Part shown: positions 18,306-25,603 of the stretch, piece by piece
Layout of the letters: each line of letters opens with the position of its first letter
How positions within the stretch are numbered: position 1 is the stretch's first letter
DNA from: Aeromicrobium sp. Leaf350
GTDB taxonomy: Bacteria > Actinomycetota > Actinomycetes > Propionibacteriales > Nocardioidaceae
Reading direction: 5' to 3'
NCBI RefSeq assembly: GCF_916858655.1
Contig: NZ_CAKASL010000003.1
Span: 62,001-126,000 of the forward strand
Length of the DNA stretch: 64,000 bases
The notes under the pieces: model-generated
The model's database searches: none
What the model saw: the letters and a program-made list of their open reading frames with translations, nothing else
Told to the model about the DNA's origin: nothing
Program-made: the position numbers and the translations under genes

Positions 18306-19510
18306 GCCTGCTCCGACGTCTGGAACCGCTCGAAGTCGCTCTGGTCGCCGGCCTTCCACAGCGGCACGCTCGCCTTGAGCACCATCGTGATCTGGACGGT
18401 GAACTCGGGCTCGCGCAGCGCGTCGCCGAACAGCTCGTTGATGCGCTTCCAGCGGTACCGCACCGTCTGCGGGTGCACCCCGAGGTGGGCGGCGATCGCG
18501 GGCGCGCTGTCGCGGGTCTCGAGCCACACGAGCAGGGTCTCGGAGAGGATCTCGCGGGAGTTGGGCGACTCGGCGAGCAGGGGGCGCAGCTGCTCCTGCA
18601 CGAGGGTCTGCCGCAGGGAGGGCTCGGCGTGCAGCCAGATCTGGGTGAGGTGCTCCGCCGTGTCGACCACGCGGGAGTCCGCGACGATGCCGCGCTGCAC
18701 GAGCTGCAGCACGCGACGGCTCCAGCGTGCGGCAGCGGGGATGCCGGCGGGTGTGGCTGCCGTGGCCAGGCCGATGCGTCCGGTGCCCGCAGCGCGGACG
18801 GCGTCGACGACCTCGCTCCGCAGGCGGGCGTCGGCCAGGACCACCAAGCGGTCACCGTCGCGCACGACCAAGGTGTCGCGCCCGAGCGCCGTCAGGTCGG
18901 GGCGTTCGTCGTCGGGCAGCTCCACGACCGCGACGAGGACGGACTGCGGCACGAGCCAGGCCTCGCGGTCTGCCGCGGTCGGCGACACCCCGGTCAGCAG
19001 GGCTTCGGCCAGTCGCGCCCGGGCCCGCGTCCCGTCGTGGTCGCGCTGCTGCACTCCCTCGGCGTGGCCGGCGTCGGCCTCGGCCACGAGGTGGTCGGCG
19101 AAGGCGATGACCGTGTCGGCGAGGTCCTGGCGCACGGGTCGCGCCGGCTGGCCGTCGGGCTGGAGACGGTGCAGGAACCGCCACGAGCACGAGACCGCGA
19201 TCTGCACGGCGGCCCGCAGGTCCGACATCGAGTGTCCGGCGCGCGCCTCTGATCGACCGAGGGCGTGGAACAGCTCCTCGACGCCACGATCGGGGTGCGG
19301 AGAGGCATCGAGCGCGTCGAGGAAGCGGTGGAGAGCGGTGCTCACCGCCTCGTCGAGCACGCGCCGGATCGTCGTGAGGGCGTACCGGGGGATCTGGGCG
19401 CGCACCTCGCGCGTGATCGTCACCGCGACCTCCGGGACCTGCCTCCGGACGGCGCGAGCACGCTCGGCGGCGCGGTCGGGCGGCTCCCCGGGCGGCGGAG
19501 TCGACGTCAT
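18302..19510 (-). CDS. PucR/CdaR-type transcriptional regulator
   Basis: About 402 residues. A helical N-terminal part (RAQIPRYALTTIRRVLDEAV) and a GGDEF-like central part (RLVVLADARLRSEVVDAVR) lead to the C-terminal helix-turn-helix of the PucR family (SAPAIAAHLGVHPQTVRYRWKRINELFG). ATG 19510 is preferred because similarity to the neighbouring paralogue begins shortly after; GTG 19603 would add 31 residues. It overlaps the next gene by 4 bp. A second, frameshifted copy lies upstream. It could bind the AACTTGT-N8-TGACAA repeats (untested). Confidence 0.82.
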   Translation of the reverse strand: MTSTPPPGEPPDRAAERARAVRRQVPEVAVTITREVRAQIPRYALTTIRRVLDEAVSTALHRFLDALDASPHPDRGVEELFHALGRSEARAGHSMSDLRAAVQIAVSCSWRFLHRLQPDGQPARPVRQDLADTVIAFADHLVAEADAGHAEGVQQRDHDGTRARARLAEALLTGVSPTAADREAWLVPQSVLVAVVELPDDERPDLTALGRDTLVVRDGDRLVVLADARLRSEVVDAVRAAGTGRIGLATAATPAGIPAAARWSRRVLQLVQRGIVADSRVVDTAEHLTQIWLHAEPSLRQTLVQEQLRPLLAESPNSREILSETLLVWLETRDSAPAIAAHLGVHPQTVRYRWKRINELFGDALREPEFTVQITMVLKASVPLWKAGDQSDFERFQTSEQA

Positions 19511-19658
19511 CGCCGCCCGCGCCAGCTCGTGCCACTGACCATGCCCTGACCCCCATCCGGACGGCGCGCCGCGGCTCACATCATCTGCCCGAGGAGCGGG
19601 CACTCCGCAACGACCCGAGCGCGCCTCGAGGGTCGTGGGAGGCGTCGTTCTGCCGTGC

Positions 19659-20914
19659 TCAGTCGAGCTCGCGGCGCCAGCGGGGCATGGCCGACTCGAG
19701 CGCCGTCAGCAGGGCGGCCGCCTGCTTGGGGTCGTCGAGGCGGTCGCGGAACATGAAGCGCAGCTTCCGCAGCCGTCCGTAGGCCGTCTGGTGGTGCACG
19801 CCGAGCCGGTCGGCCAGCGCGGCTGCGCTGTCGCCGGTCTGCAGCCACACCATCATCGTCTCGCCGAGGATCGCGCGTCGCTTGGCCGTCTCCAGCGTCA
19901 GGGGCGCGAGCATCTCGTGGTCGATGCGTTCGCGGAGCACGGGGTCGGCGTGCAGGCTCAGGTCGAGCTGGTGCTGGTCGACGTGCACAACACCGTCGGC
20001 GGGCACGGGGATCTTCTCGTCGAGGGCGAGCCGCAGGAGCCGCAGGGCCCAGCGCGACGCGTGGTGGGCGTCGGCGGTGGTGACGCGGCCACTGACGGCG
20101 ACGACGGCGCCGCCGCTGCCGAGTGCCGCAGCGACGTGCGCCGCCACCTCGGGTTCCGCGGCGACGAGGAGGTGGCGTCCGTCGGTCCCCGACAACGCCA
20201 TCGGGTGGGCCTGGGCGATCGCCCGCGCCCGCTCCGTCGGCAGGGAGACCGCCACCACCAGCTGCTCGGGAATCGGCCATGCCGCGGCGCGGGACAGAAG
20301 GGCCAGCCGCCTCGGCGACTCCCCACCGACGACGGCCGTGAGCAGGGCCGGGCGTGGATCGGGGTGCCTCGGTCGGTCGCCGGCGGAGAACCCCAGGCTG
20401 GCCTGCTGCAGCAGCTGCTCCTGGAAGGCGAGGAGCGTCTGGGCCAGCTGACCGACGACGTCCTGGCCCAGGTCGAGCTCTGTGGCGGCGTCGCGGAACT
20501 CCGTCCACGCCTCCTGGGTCGCGATCTGGTGTGCGGCCCGCATGGCGTCGAGGTCGTGCCCGGCCCGCGCCTCGAGGAGGCCGAGGTCGCGGAAGAGGGC
20601 GGCCGCGTCGTGCCCGCGCACGGGGCGCCGGCGAGCGCGTCGGCGAACAGCTCGACGGCTCGGGAGATGGCGAGGGACACCGCCTCGTGCTGGGAGGGGC
20701 CGGAGAAGGCGACGACCTCGGCCCGTACTCGCGTCGCGATGCGATCACCGAGCTGCGGCGCCCTGCGGCGCGCCACCGCCACGGCGGCCTCGTCGAGACG
20801 GGGGAGGTCGGCGAGCGAAGCCACCAGGGCGCGCGACGGGTCGCGGCCCGCTGTGCGCCCCGGCCATCGGCGCTGCCCTCGTGTCCGGTCCTCTGCGTCG
20901 AACAGCACGGTCAT
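19659..20914 (-). pseudogene. PucR-type regulator interrupted by a one-base frameshift
   Basis: The N-terminal part is read from ATG 20914 (GGGGGAGG 6 bp upstream; MTVLFDAEDRTRG...ISRAVELFADALAGAP). The rest is in another frame from about 20621 (RGHDAAALFRDLGLLEARAGHD...) to the stop at 19659, ending with the helix-turn-helix SAAALADRLGVHHQTAYGRLRKLRFMF. Alignment to the intact paralogue at 18302-19510 runs across the junction, which falls at a G4 run (20622-20625), so one base appears missing. It may be an inactivating mutation, a homopolymer sequencing error, or a fragment starting at GTG 20621. The rest of the coding sequence looks unmutated, which favours a recent event or an error. Confidence 0.75.
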
Positions 20915-21038
20915 GTCGAACCTCCCCCGGATCGTGCTGGGTCGGTCGTGTCCGGCCGGCCCATCCCTCGGGGTCAGTCAACGGTCGCGCGGTCGTCGAG
21001 GTCGATACCCGACGCCACATCGGGCCGAAATTGGGTCA

Positions 21039-21067
21039 GAACTTGTGACCCGCATGACAACTTTTCG
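21039..21067. promoter_or_regulatory. AACTTGT-N8-TGACAA repeat, copy 2
   Basis: GAACTTGT-gacccgca-TGACAACTTTTCG lies about 125 bp upstream of the ATG of the frameshifted PucR gene (minus strand) and downstream of the XRE gene. Same spacing as the other three copies; no other feature was seen in 20915-21094. Confidence 0.6.
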
Positions 21068-21094
21068 CGAGCTGCCAGGTGACTCGGTCGCGTG

Positions 21095-21307
21095 TCAGTC
21101 CTGGAGGAGGCTGAGCGGAGGGACGCCGAGCAGGCGCGCGAGCTGCTCGACGGAGGCCAACGAGAGGTTACGCTCGCCGCGCTCGATCGAGCCCAGGTAC
21201 GTGCGGTGGAATCCGAGCTCTGCGGCCAACGCCTCCTGGCTGAGGCCGAGCTTGAGCCGGTGCTCGCGCACCTTGCGGCCGAGGGTGATCTGCAGCTGGG
21301 ACGTCAC
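21095..21307 (-). CDS. Small XRE-family transcriptional regulator
   Basis: 70 residues, almost entirely one HTH_3 domain: LGRKVREHRLKLGLSQEALAAELGFHRTYLGSIERGERN, with the recognition helix around HRTYLGSIERG. There is no sensor domain, as in C.BclI-like or phage-type single-domain repressors. GTG start at 21307. About 40 bp upstream is the box ACTGATGAGTATCAC, also found near 21871 and 25502, which would suit autoregulation and control of neighbouring genes. Confidence 0.85.
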   Translation of the reverse strand: MTSQLQITLGRKVREHRLKLGLSQEALAAELGFHRTYLGSIERGERNLSLASVEQLARLLGVPPLSLLQD

Positions 21308-21345
21308 GCCAGCACTCTGGACTTCCGCTACGCATAGGTCTACAG

Positions 21346-21360
21346 ACTGATGAGTATCAC
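21346..21360. promoter_or_regulatory. ACTGATRAGTAKCAC box, copy a
   Basis: ACTGATGAGTATCAC with a palindromic core ACT-N4-AGT. It lies 39-53 bp upstream of the XRE gene start and overlaps the last bases of the DUF6907 gene. Confidence 0.5.
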
Positions 21361-21662
21361 GACTCGTCGACCTCGAGCAGGGCCCGAGCGACGCGGCGCG
21401 CGCTCTCGGGGCTCAGGTGGAGGTGCTGGCCGTCGCGCGAGGCCCCGCCGATGAACACCCACGCCTCGGTCGCGCCGACGGCACGCGTGATCGTGACGTA
21501 CAGCTCGGCGCCCGGGTCGGCAGGCGTCGTGACGGAGACCGCCGTGGCGGCGCTCTCGTGCACCCGGTCGTCGGGCAGGTCGGTCTCGTGGTGCGTGACT
21601 CGACACCACGTCGGGCACGGTTCCCGCAGCCAGGAGGGGCGGGGCGAGTCGTCAGCGTTCAT
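21357..21662 (-). CDS. DUF6907-type small protein
   Basis: 101 residues starting at ATG 21662 with GAGGA 4 bp before it. The Cys-rich motif EPCPTWCRVTHHETDLPDDRVHES is the hallmark of the actinobacterial DUF6907 family. It is followed by a predicted beta-rich part (LYVTITRAVGATEAWVFIGG) and a helix (SPESARRVARALLEV). Function unknown. Cys and His spacing suggests metal binding. It ends 49 bp before the XRE gene on the same strand and probably shares a transcript with it. Confidence 0.75.
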   Translation of the reverse strand: MNADDSPRPSWLREPCPTWCRVTHHETDLPDDRVHESAATAVSVTTPADPGAELYVTITRAVGATEAWVFIGGASRDGQHLHLSPESARRVARALLEVDES

Positions 21663-21870
21663 GGGTCCTCGGGTCGTGCGGTGTTCTGAGTGACGGTAGG
21701 TCCGCCCCCGGACAGCCCTCGTCGAGCGCGTCAGTGCCTGTGGACGGAGCAACGGCGCGGCGCCGGCCCGCCGGTTCGGGCGTCCGACGGGCCGGTCCGG
21801 CCGGGGTGGCGCTCGCGCCCCCACCGGCCACTGCCGACGAACCGCTCCGTCATGACGGTCGAGCGACGAT

Positions 21871-21885
21871 ACTGATAAGTAGCAC
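21871..21885. promoter_or_regulatory. ACTGATRAGTAKCAC box, copy b
   Basis: ACTGATAAGTAGCAC, 13 of 15 bases as in copy a and 14 of 15 as in copy c (inverted at 25502-25516). It lies about 40 bp from AACTTGT repeat copy 3. Confidence 0.5.
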
Positions 21886-21925
21886 AATGCGATCGACTCG
21901 GCGTGGGTGAAGCCCGGAACGCCAG

Positions 21926-21954
21926 GAACTTGTCACCCGACTGACAACTTTTCG
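21926..21954. promoter_or_regulatory. AACTTGT-N8-TGACAA repeat, copy 3
   Basis: GAACTTGT-cacccgac-TGACAACTTTTCG, about 135 bp upstream of the first secreted-protein gene. Its first 22 bases reappear exactly, in inverted orientation, in copy 4 at the other end of the secreted-protein cluster. Confidence 0.65.
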
Positions 21955-22088
21955 ACCCATTCGGGCGCTTCGAGCCTCGGGTCCTTGCGACGTGGTGAGT
22001 GGCGGCGGCTCAATGACGGCGTCGGCACGTCCTGTGGTCTGACTCACAGCCGACCGACGTCCTTCCGTCACCCACCCAGGAGCTTCCC

Positions 22089-22802
22089 GTGAAGACACGC
22101 ACCTCCACCCGACGCGGCTCGCGGCTCGTCGCCGCAGCGGTCGCGGCACTGACCATGGCCCTCCTGGCGCCGACCTCGCCGGTCCACGCCGAGGAGCCGA
22201 ACCCGACGTTCTCGCTCACCTACGACGCCTCCGGCAGCACCACGATCGGCGCCAAGGTCAACGCCTCGATGCCCGTCGGGCCCACCACCCTGACGGCGAC
22301 TCTCGACCTCGCCGACCAGCGCATTGCGGGTGGAGACCTCGCGATCCCCAGCCAGGTGCTGGACTTCAGCATCTTCGGCATCCCGACGCGCGCGACCGTG
22401 ACGATGACCCAGGTCGGCGAGGTCACCGGAACGCTGGAGGAGACCGCGAAGCGTGGTGACCTCGTCCTGACCGCGAACGTCGACTACGACATCAAGATCA
22501 GCAACCTGCAGGCCCGCGTGTTCGGCATCTGGTGGCCGCTGGCGGTCGGCAGCAACTGCCACACGGTCAAACCGGTCGACGTCACCGTGAAGTCGCCCGC
22601 CGGGGAGTACTTCCGCACCCTGCGAGGCGGGAAGGTGGCCGGCAGCTACACGATCGGCAGCTTCACGGGCTGCGCGCCGCTGAACTTCCTCAGCATCCCG
22701 TTCTTCTTCCCAACCTTCGGGTCGGTGCCGATCAACTCGATCGTGCCGGGCAGCAACAACACGCTCGAGCTCCAGATCTCCAACCCACGCCCCAGTGCGT
22801 GA
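22089..22802 (+). CDS. Secreted protein of unknown family (family A)
   Basis: 237 residues with a Tat/Sec-like signal (RRGSRLVAAAVAALTMALLAPTSPVHA) and a predominantly beta-strand mature part (TLTATLDLADQRI, RATVTMTQVGEVTGTL). Two Cys residues (GSNCHTVKPVDV and FTGCAPL) could form a disulfide. The second half (KISNLQARVFGIWWPLAVGSNCHTVKPVDV) resembles the protein at 24284 (SISDLVIDGVPVDVGESCSTVEPVQL), so they appear distant homologues. The GTG start has CAGGAG 6 bp upstream. It is first of four secreted proteins just before the mce operon. Confidence 0.75.
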   Translation: MKTRTSTRRGSRLVAAAVAALTMALLAPTSPVHAEEPNPTFSLTYDASGSTTIGAKVNASMPVGPTTLTATLDLADQRIAGGDLAIPSQVLDFSIFGIPTRATVTMTQVGEVTGTLEETAKRGDLVLTANVDYDIKISNLQARVFGIWWPLAVGSNCHTVKPVDVTVKSPAGEYFRTLRGGKVAGSYTIGSFTGCAPLNFLSIPFFFPTFGSVPINSIVPGSNNTLELQISNPRPSA

Positions 22803-22895
22803 GGGAGGTGCGCCGTTCGGGGGCGCACGCACGACGCCGGGCTCGGCCACGTGCCCGGTGGTTCCACCCCAACCCACAGTGAAGGAACTTCCGTC

Positions 22896-23540
22896 ATGAA
22901 GATCATGAACAGACGAGTGCTCGGCGGTCTCGTCGCCGCCGCAGCCACCACGGCCACCGTGCTGGCCATGTCCGGGCCGGCCCAGGCCACCAACCCCTAC
23001 ACGCCGGGCGGAGGCCCGGCTGCGGACTTCCGTGCCACCAACCTGACGTTCACCGACGTCGACGCGGGAGCCACGCTCGAGTGCGAGCAGGTCAACCTCG
23101 GCGGCTCCATCGTCAACCCGGGCTCGTCGCGGGCGCACTCGGCAGTGGCCGGTGAGCTCGACGACATCGAGGCGGTCAACTGCAACAACGACTACTTCGG
23201 CGCGACCAGCATCAACCTCACCGGCACCTGGGACTTCTTCGTGACGGGCGACCCGACTGGTGGCCTGTGGCCCGTCGAGCTGCGCGACGTCTCGGCCAAC
23301 GTGGCCGCCGTCGGGTGCTCGTTCACGGCGAAGGGACCCGGCGGTACCAGCGGCACGATCTCGGGCACCTTCAACCCGGTGACGCAGAAGTTCGCCGTGA
23401 CTGGCGACAACCTCGAGGTCAACAGCGCGGTCGGAAGCTGCTGGATCATCGGTGTCGGCAACGGCAACGACGTGGAGGTCGCGGGCACGTGGACCAACGT
23501 GCCGCCGGCAGGCAACTCGCCGTTCAGCCTGACGCACTGA
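22896..23540 (+). CDS. Secreted protein of unknown family (family B, copy 1)
   Basis: 214 residues. Signal peptide cleaved after AQA (VLAMSGPAQA); the mature protein starts TNPYTPGGGPAADF. Four Cys residues and a likely beta-sandwich (INLTGTWDFFVTGDPTGGLWPVELRDVSANV, then GTISGTFNPVTQKFAVTGDNL). It ends SLTH. About half of its residues match the next gene product. RBS GAAGGA about 9 bp before the ATG. No enzyme motif was seen; it could be a lipid- or glycan-binding protein, but that is a guess. Confidence 0.75.
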   Translation: MKIMNRRVLGGLVAAAATTATVLAMSGPAQATNPYTPGGGPAADFRATNLTFTDVDAGATLECEQVNLGGSIVNPGSSRAHSAVAGELDDIEAVNCNNDYFGATSINLTGTWDFFVTGDPTGGLWPVELRDVSANVAAVGCSFTAKGPGGTSGTISGTFNPVTQKFAVTGDNLEVNSAVGSCWIIGVGNGNDVEVAGTWTNVPPAGNSPFSLTH

Positions 23541-23553
23541 TCGGACATTGCTC

Positions 23554-23595
23554 CGCGTCTGTCCCGGTGTCGCCGGCGACACCGGGACAGACGCG
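23554..23595. terminator. 42-nt perfect palindrome between the two family-B genes
   Basis: The sequence reads the same on both strands over 42 bases, giving a 19-bp stem (outer arm CGCGTCTGTCCCGGTG) with a CCGG loop. It starts 13 bp after the stop of the first family-B gene. No T-tract. It is probably a terminator or attenuator that lowers expression of the downstream pair. Confidence 0.7.
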
Positions 23596-23646
23596 GTCGG
23601 TCCCGCGACTCCAACCTCGATCCCCTCGACCCTCCAGAGGAGCACC

Positions 23647-24282
23647 ATGAACCCGTTCGCAACTCGCCCCATCCGGGCCATGTTGGCGGTTGCCCTGGCC
23701 GCCGCAACGCTGCTTGGGACCACCCAGGCGGCCCAGGCGGCTGACCCCTACACGCCGAGCGGCGGCCCGGAGATCGATCTCGTCGCCGAGGGGGAGGTCG
23801 TCGTCACGGACCTGGACGCCGAAGCGACGTCGGAGTGTACGGCGCTGCCCATCGCGGGGGCGCTGGAGGACGCCGGCGTCCCGCGTCCTCACTCAGAGCA
23901 TGCAGGAACGCTCGACGACTTCAGCGGCGATCTCTGCTCCCATGACTACTTCGGTCTCACCGCCATCGACTTCGGTGGTGCGTGGGACCTGGTCGTGACC
24001 GGCGACCCGGTGGGACCGGTCTGGCCGGTCGAGGTGCGCGGGGTGAGTGCATCGGTGGCCTGGGTCGGCTGCAACTACAAGCTCGTGGGACCTGGACCCG
24101 GCGGCACGATCTCGGGTCACTTCAACACGGCCACGCAACAGTTCACATCGACTGGCGCCGATCTTCAGGTGCAAGGCGTGAGGGGATCGTGCTTCATCAT
24201 CGGCATTGCTGACGGCAACCGGGTGACGATCGAAGGCACGTGGACCAATGTTGCCGCCGCTCCGCTCGAGCTGAGTCACTGA
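23647..24282 (+). CDS. Secreted protein of unknown family (family B, copy 2)
   Basis: 211 residues, paralogue of the preceding gene. Signal peptide to AQAA, mature start DPYTPSGGPEIDL; shared blocks include YFGLTAIDFGGAWDLVVTGDP, WPVEVRGVSASVAWVGC and GTISGHFNTATQQF. Cys positions are mostly conserved and the end ELSH matches. AGAGGAG lies 5 bp before the ATG. It is followed after 1 bp by the last secreted gene, so those two are in one transcript. Confidence 0.75.
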   Translation: MNPFATRPIRAMLAVALAAATLLGTTQAAQAADPYTPSGGPEIDLVAEGEVVVTDLDAEATSECTALPIAGALEDAGVPRPHSEHAGTLDDFSGDLCSHDYFGLTAIDFGGAWDLVVTGDPVGPVWPVEVRGVSASVAWVGCNYKLVGPGPGGTISGHFNTATQQFTSTGADLQVQGVRGSCFIIGIADGNRVTIEGTWTNVAAAPLELSH

Positions 24283-24283
24283 G

Positions 24284-25438
24284 ATGCGCGGACGTCTCGA
24301 GCGGCCGGTCCTCCTCGCAGTTCTGATCCTGGTCGGGGCGGTAGCCCTGCCGGGGAACGCAGCGCCGGTCGAGCCAGATGCACCCGCACCGGGAGTCGTT
24401 GAGCCCGGCGCGCAGGAGCTCGCCGCAGCAGGCACACCAGGTCGCGAGGATCTTCCCGAGCAGCCGATCTCGACCCGCTACGGCATCGCGACGGCGACCC
24501 AGAACGCGGTCGCGAGGACCGCGAAGATGTCGCTCACGATCGGCCCGGAGTCGCCGCTCTGGACCATGATCTTCTTCCCGCTGTTCTCGCACCCAGTGGA
24601 GAACCCCACGACAGGTGGCACGGTCGTACGGGTGCCCTATCCGTTCTTCCAGCCGCCCTGTGCCGTCAACGAAGCCACTCGCAAGCAGGCCAACTACTTC
24701 CGGGGTGCGATCTACCCGATGCGGCCCATCGCGGGGGGCGGCGGTGCAGTGGGCGTTCTGGCCGAGATGTCCGTCAATCTGGTCGCCTTCGGGTCCATCC
24801 CGGCGTCGGCCACGGTCACCATGACGATGGCCCGCGAGAACGGCGAGGTCGTGCCGCTCATCACCCATCAGTGGAACGCCATCAACGCCGGCAGGTTTGG
24901 TGGGTGCGATACCACGTACCGTGCGCCATCCACGGCGATGGTGGAAGGTCCCGTCGAGCTCAGCATCAGCGACCTGGTCATCGACGGAGTGCCGGTAGAC
25001 GTCGGTGAATCCTGTTCGACGGTCGAGCCCGTTCAGCTGCAAATGTTCAACGAGGACGACTACAGCCCGACCCAAGGCGGCTCCCTTTCGGCGAGGGATG
25101 GTCTGCGCAACGGGACGCTCTTTCCGCTCAACTCGCCGTTCTACTTCAAGGACAACGGGAGGGAGATCCCGTCATCAACGGGGATCGACATTCCCGCGTT
25201 CACGGGGTGTCGAGGCGGCGGGGACGACCTGAGCCAGATCGTGACGTCGTTGGCCTCGGGCCCGAACAATCCTGTCCGTGTCCGGCAGGGGCATCTGGTC
25301 ATCCGTGCGTCGATCGACGTGGCACTGGCCAATCTGGCCGGATGCACGGACGACCCCGACGAGACCCATATTCTCTGCCCCCTCCCGGCTCCGGCGACTC
25401 CGCCCATGCCGCCGCTGCCGGACGGTGAGGGGCCGTAG
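24284..25438 (+). CDS. Secreted protein distantly related to family A
   Basis: 384 residues with an N-terminal signal (LLAVLILVGAVALPGNAAP) and a Pro-rich C-terminus (CPLPAPATPPMPPLPDGEG). The central part (FGSIPASATVTMTMARENGEV) and the CSTVEPVQL region match the family A protein at 22089, but it carries extra segments and at least six Cys residues. It starts 1 bp after the preceding stop. It is the last gene before copy 4 of the repeat and the mce operon. Confidence 0.7.
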   Translation: MRGRLERPVLLAVLILVGAVALPGNAAPVEPDAPAPGVVEPGAQELAAAGTPGREDLPEQPISTRYGIATATQNAVARTAKMSLTIGPESPLWTMIFFPLFSHPVENPTTGGTVVRVPYPFFQPPCAVNEATRKQANYFRGAIYPMRPIAGGGGAVGVLAEMSVNLVAFGSIPASATVTMTMARENGEVVPLITHQWNAINAGRFGGCDTTYRAPSTAMVEGPVELSISDLVIDGVPVDVGESCSTVEPVQLQMFNEDDYSPTQGGSLSARDGLRNGTLFPLNSPFYFKDNGREIPSSTGIDIPAFTGCRGGGDDLSQIVTSLASGPNNPVRVRQGHLVIRASIDVALANLAGCTDDPDETHILCPLPAPATPPMPPLPDGEGP

Positions 25439-25457
25439 GGCTCGGGCGTCCCGAGCA

Positions 25458-25486
25458 GAACTTGTCAGTCGGGTGACAAGTTCTCG
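25458..25486. promoter_or_regulatory. AACTTGT-N8-TGACAA repeat, copy 4
   Basis: GAACTTGTCA-gtcggg-TGACAAGTTCTCG has near-perfect arms, 118 bp upstream of the mce operon ATG. Read on the minus strand, it contains the same 22 bases as copy 3. Confidence 0.65.
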
Positions 25487-25501
25487 TCCGTCTGGGCGGG
25501 A

Positions 25502-25516
25502 GTGCTACTTATCCGT
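25502..25516. promoter_or_regulatory. ACTGATRAGTAKCAC box, copy c (inverted)
   Basis: GTGCTACTTATCCGT on the plus strand, i.e. ACGGATAAGTAGCAC on the minus strand (14 of 15 as in copy b). It lies 88-102 bp upstream of the mce operon ATG, next to repeat copy 4. Confidence 0.5.
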
Positions 25517-25603
25517 AGCGAAGTGACGGAACCCACACCTAGCATCGCGCCGGATGCACCGCAGACGGCGACAGCCGGAACACGAGGATCGGGGAGAGAT
25601 CGC

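Larger units (their letters stand above)
21663..22088. other. Divergent intergenic region with two regulatory boxes
   Basis: No credible coding sequence. It separates the minus-strand DUF6907/XRE genes from the plus-strand secreted-protein cluster and holds box b (21871-21885) and AACTTGT repeat copy 3 (21926-21954). The stretch 21690-21860 shows nothing recognisable. CAGGAG at 22077-22082 serves the secreted protein gene. Confidence 0.6.

Noticed and set aside
21871-25516. Secreted cluster flanked by inverted 22-bp and 15-bp repeats, considered as a mobile element
   Set aside because: No transposase or target duplication. The same elements also occur at 17258, 21039 and 21346 outside the block, so regulatory sites fit better.
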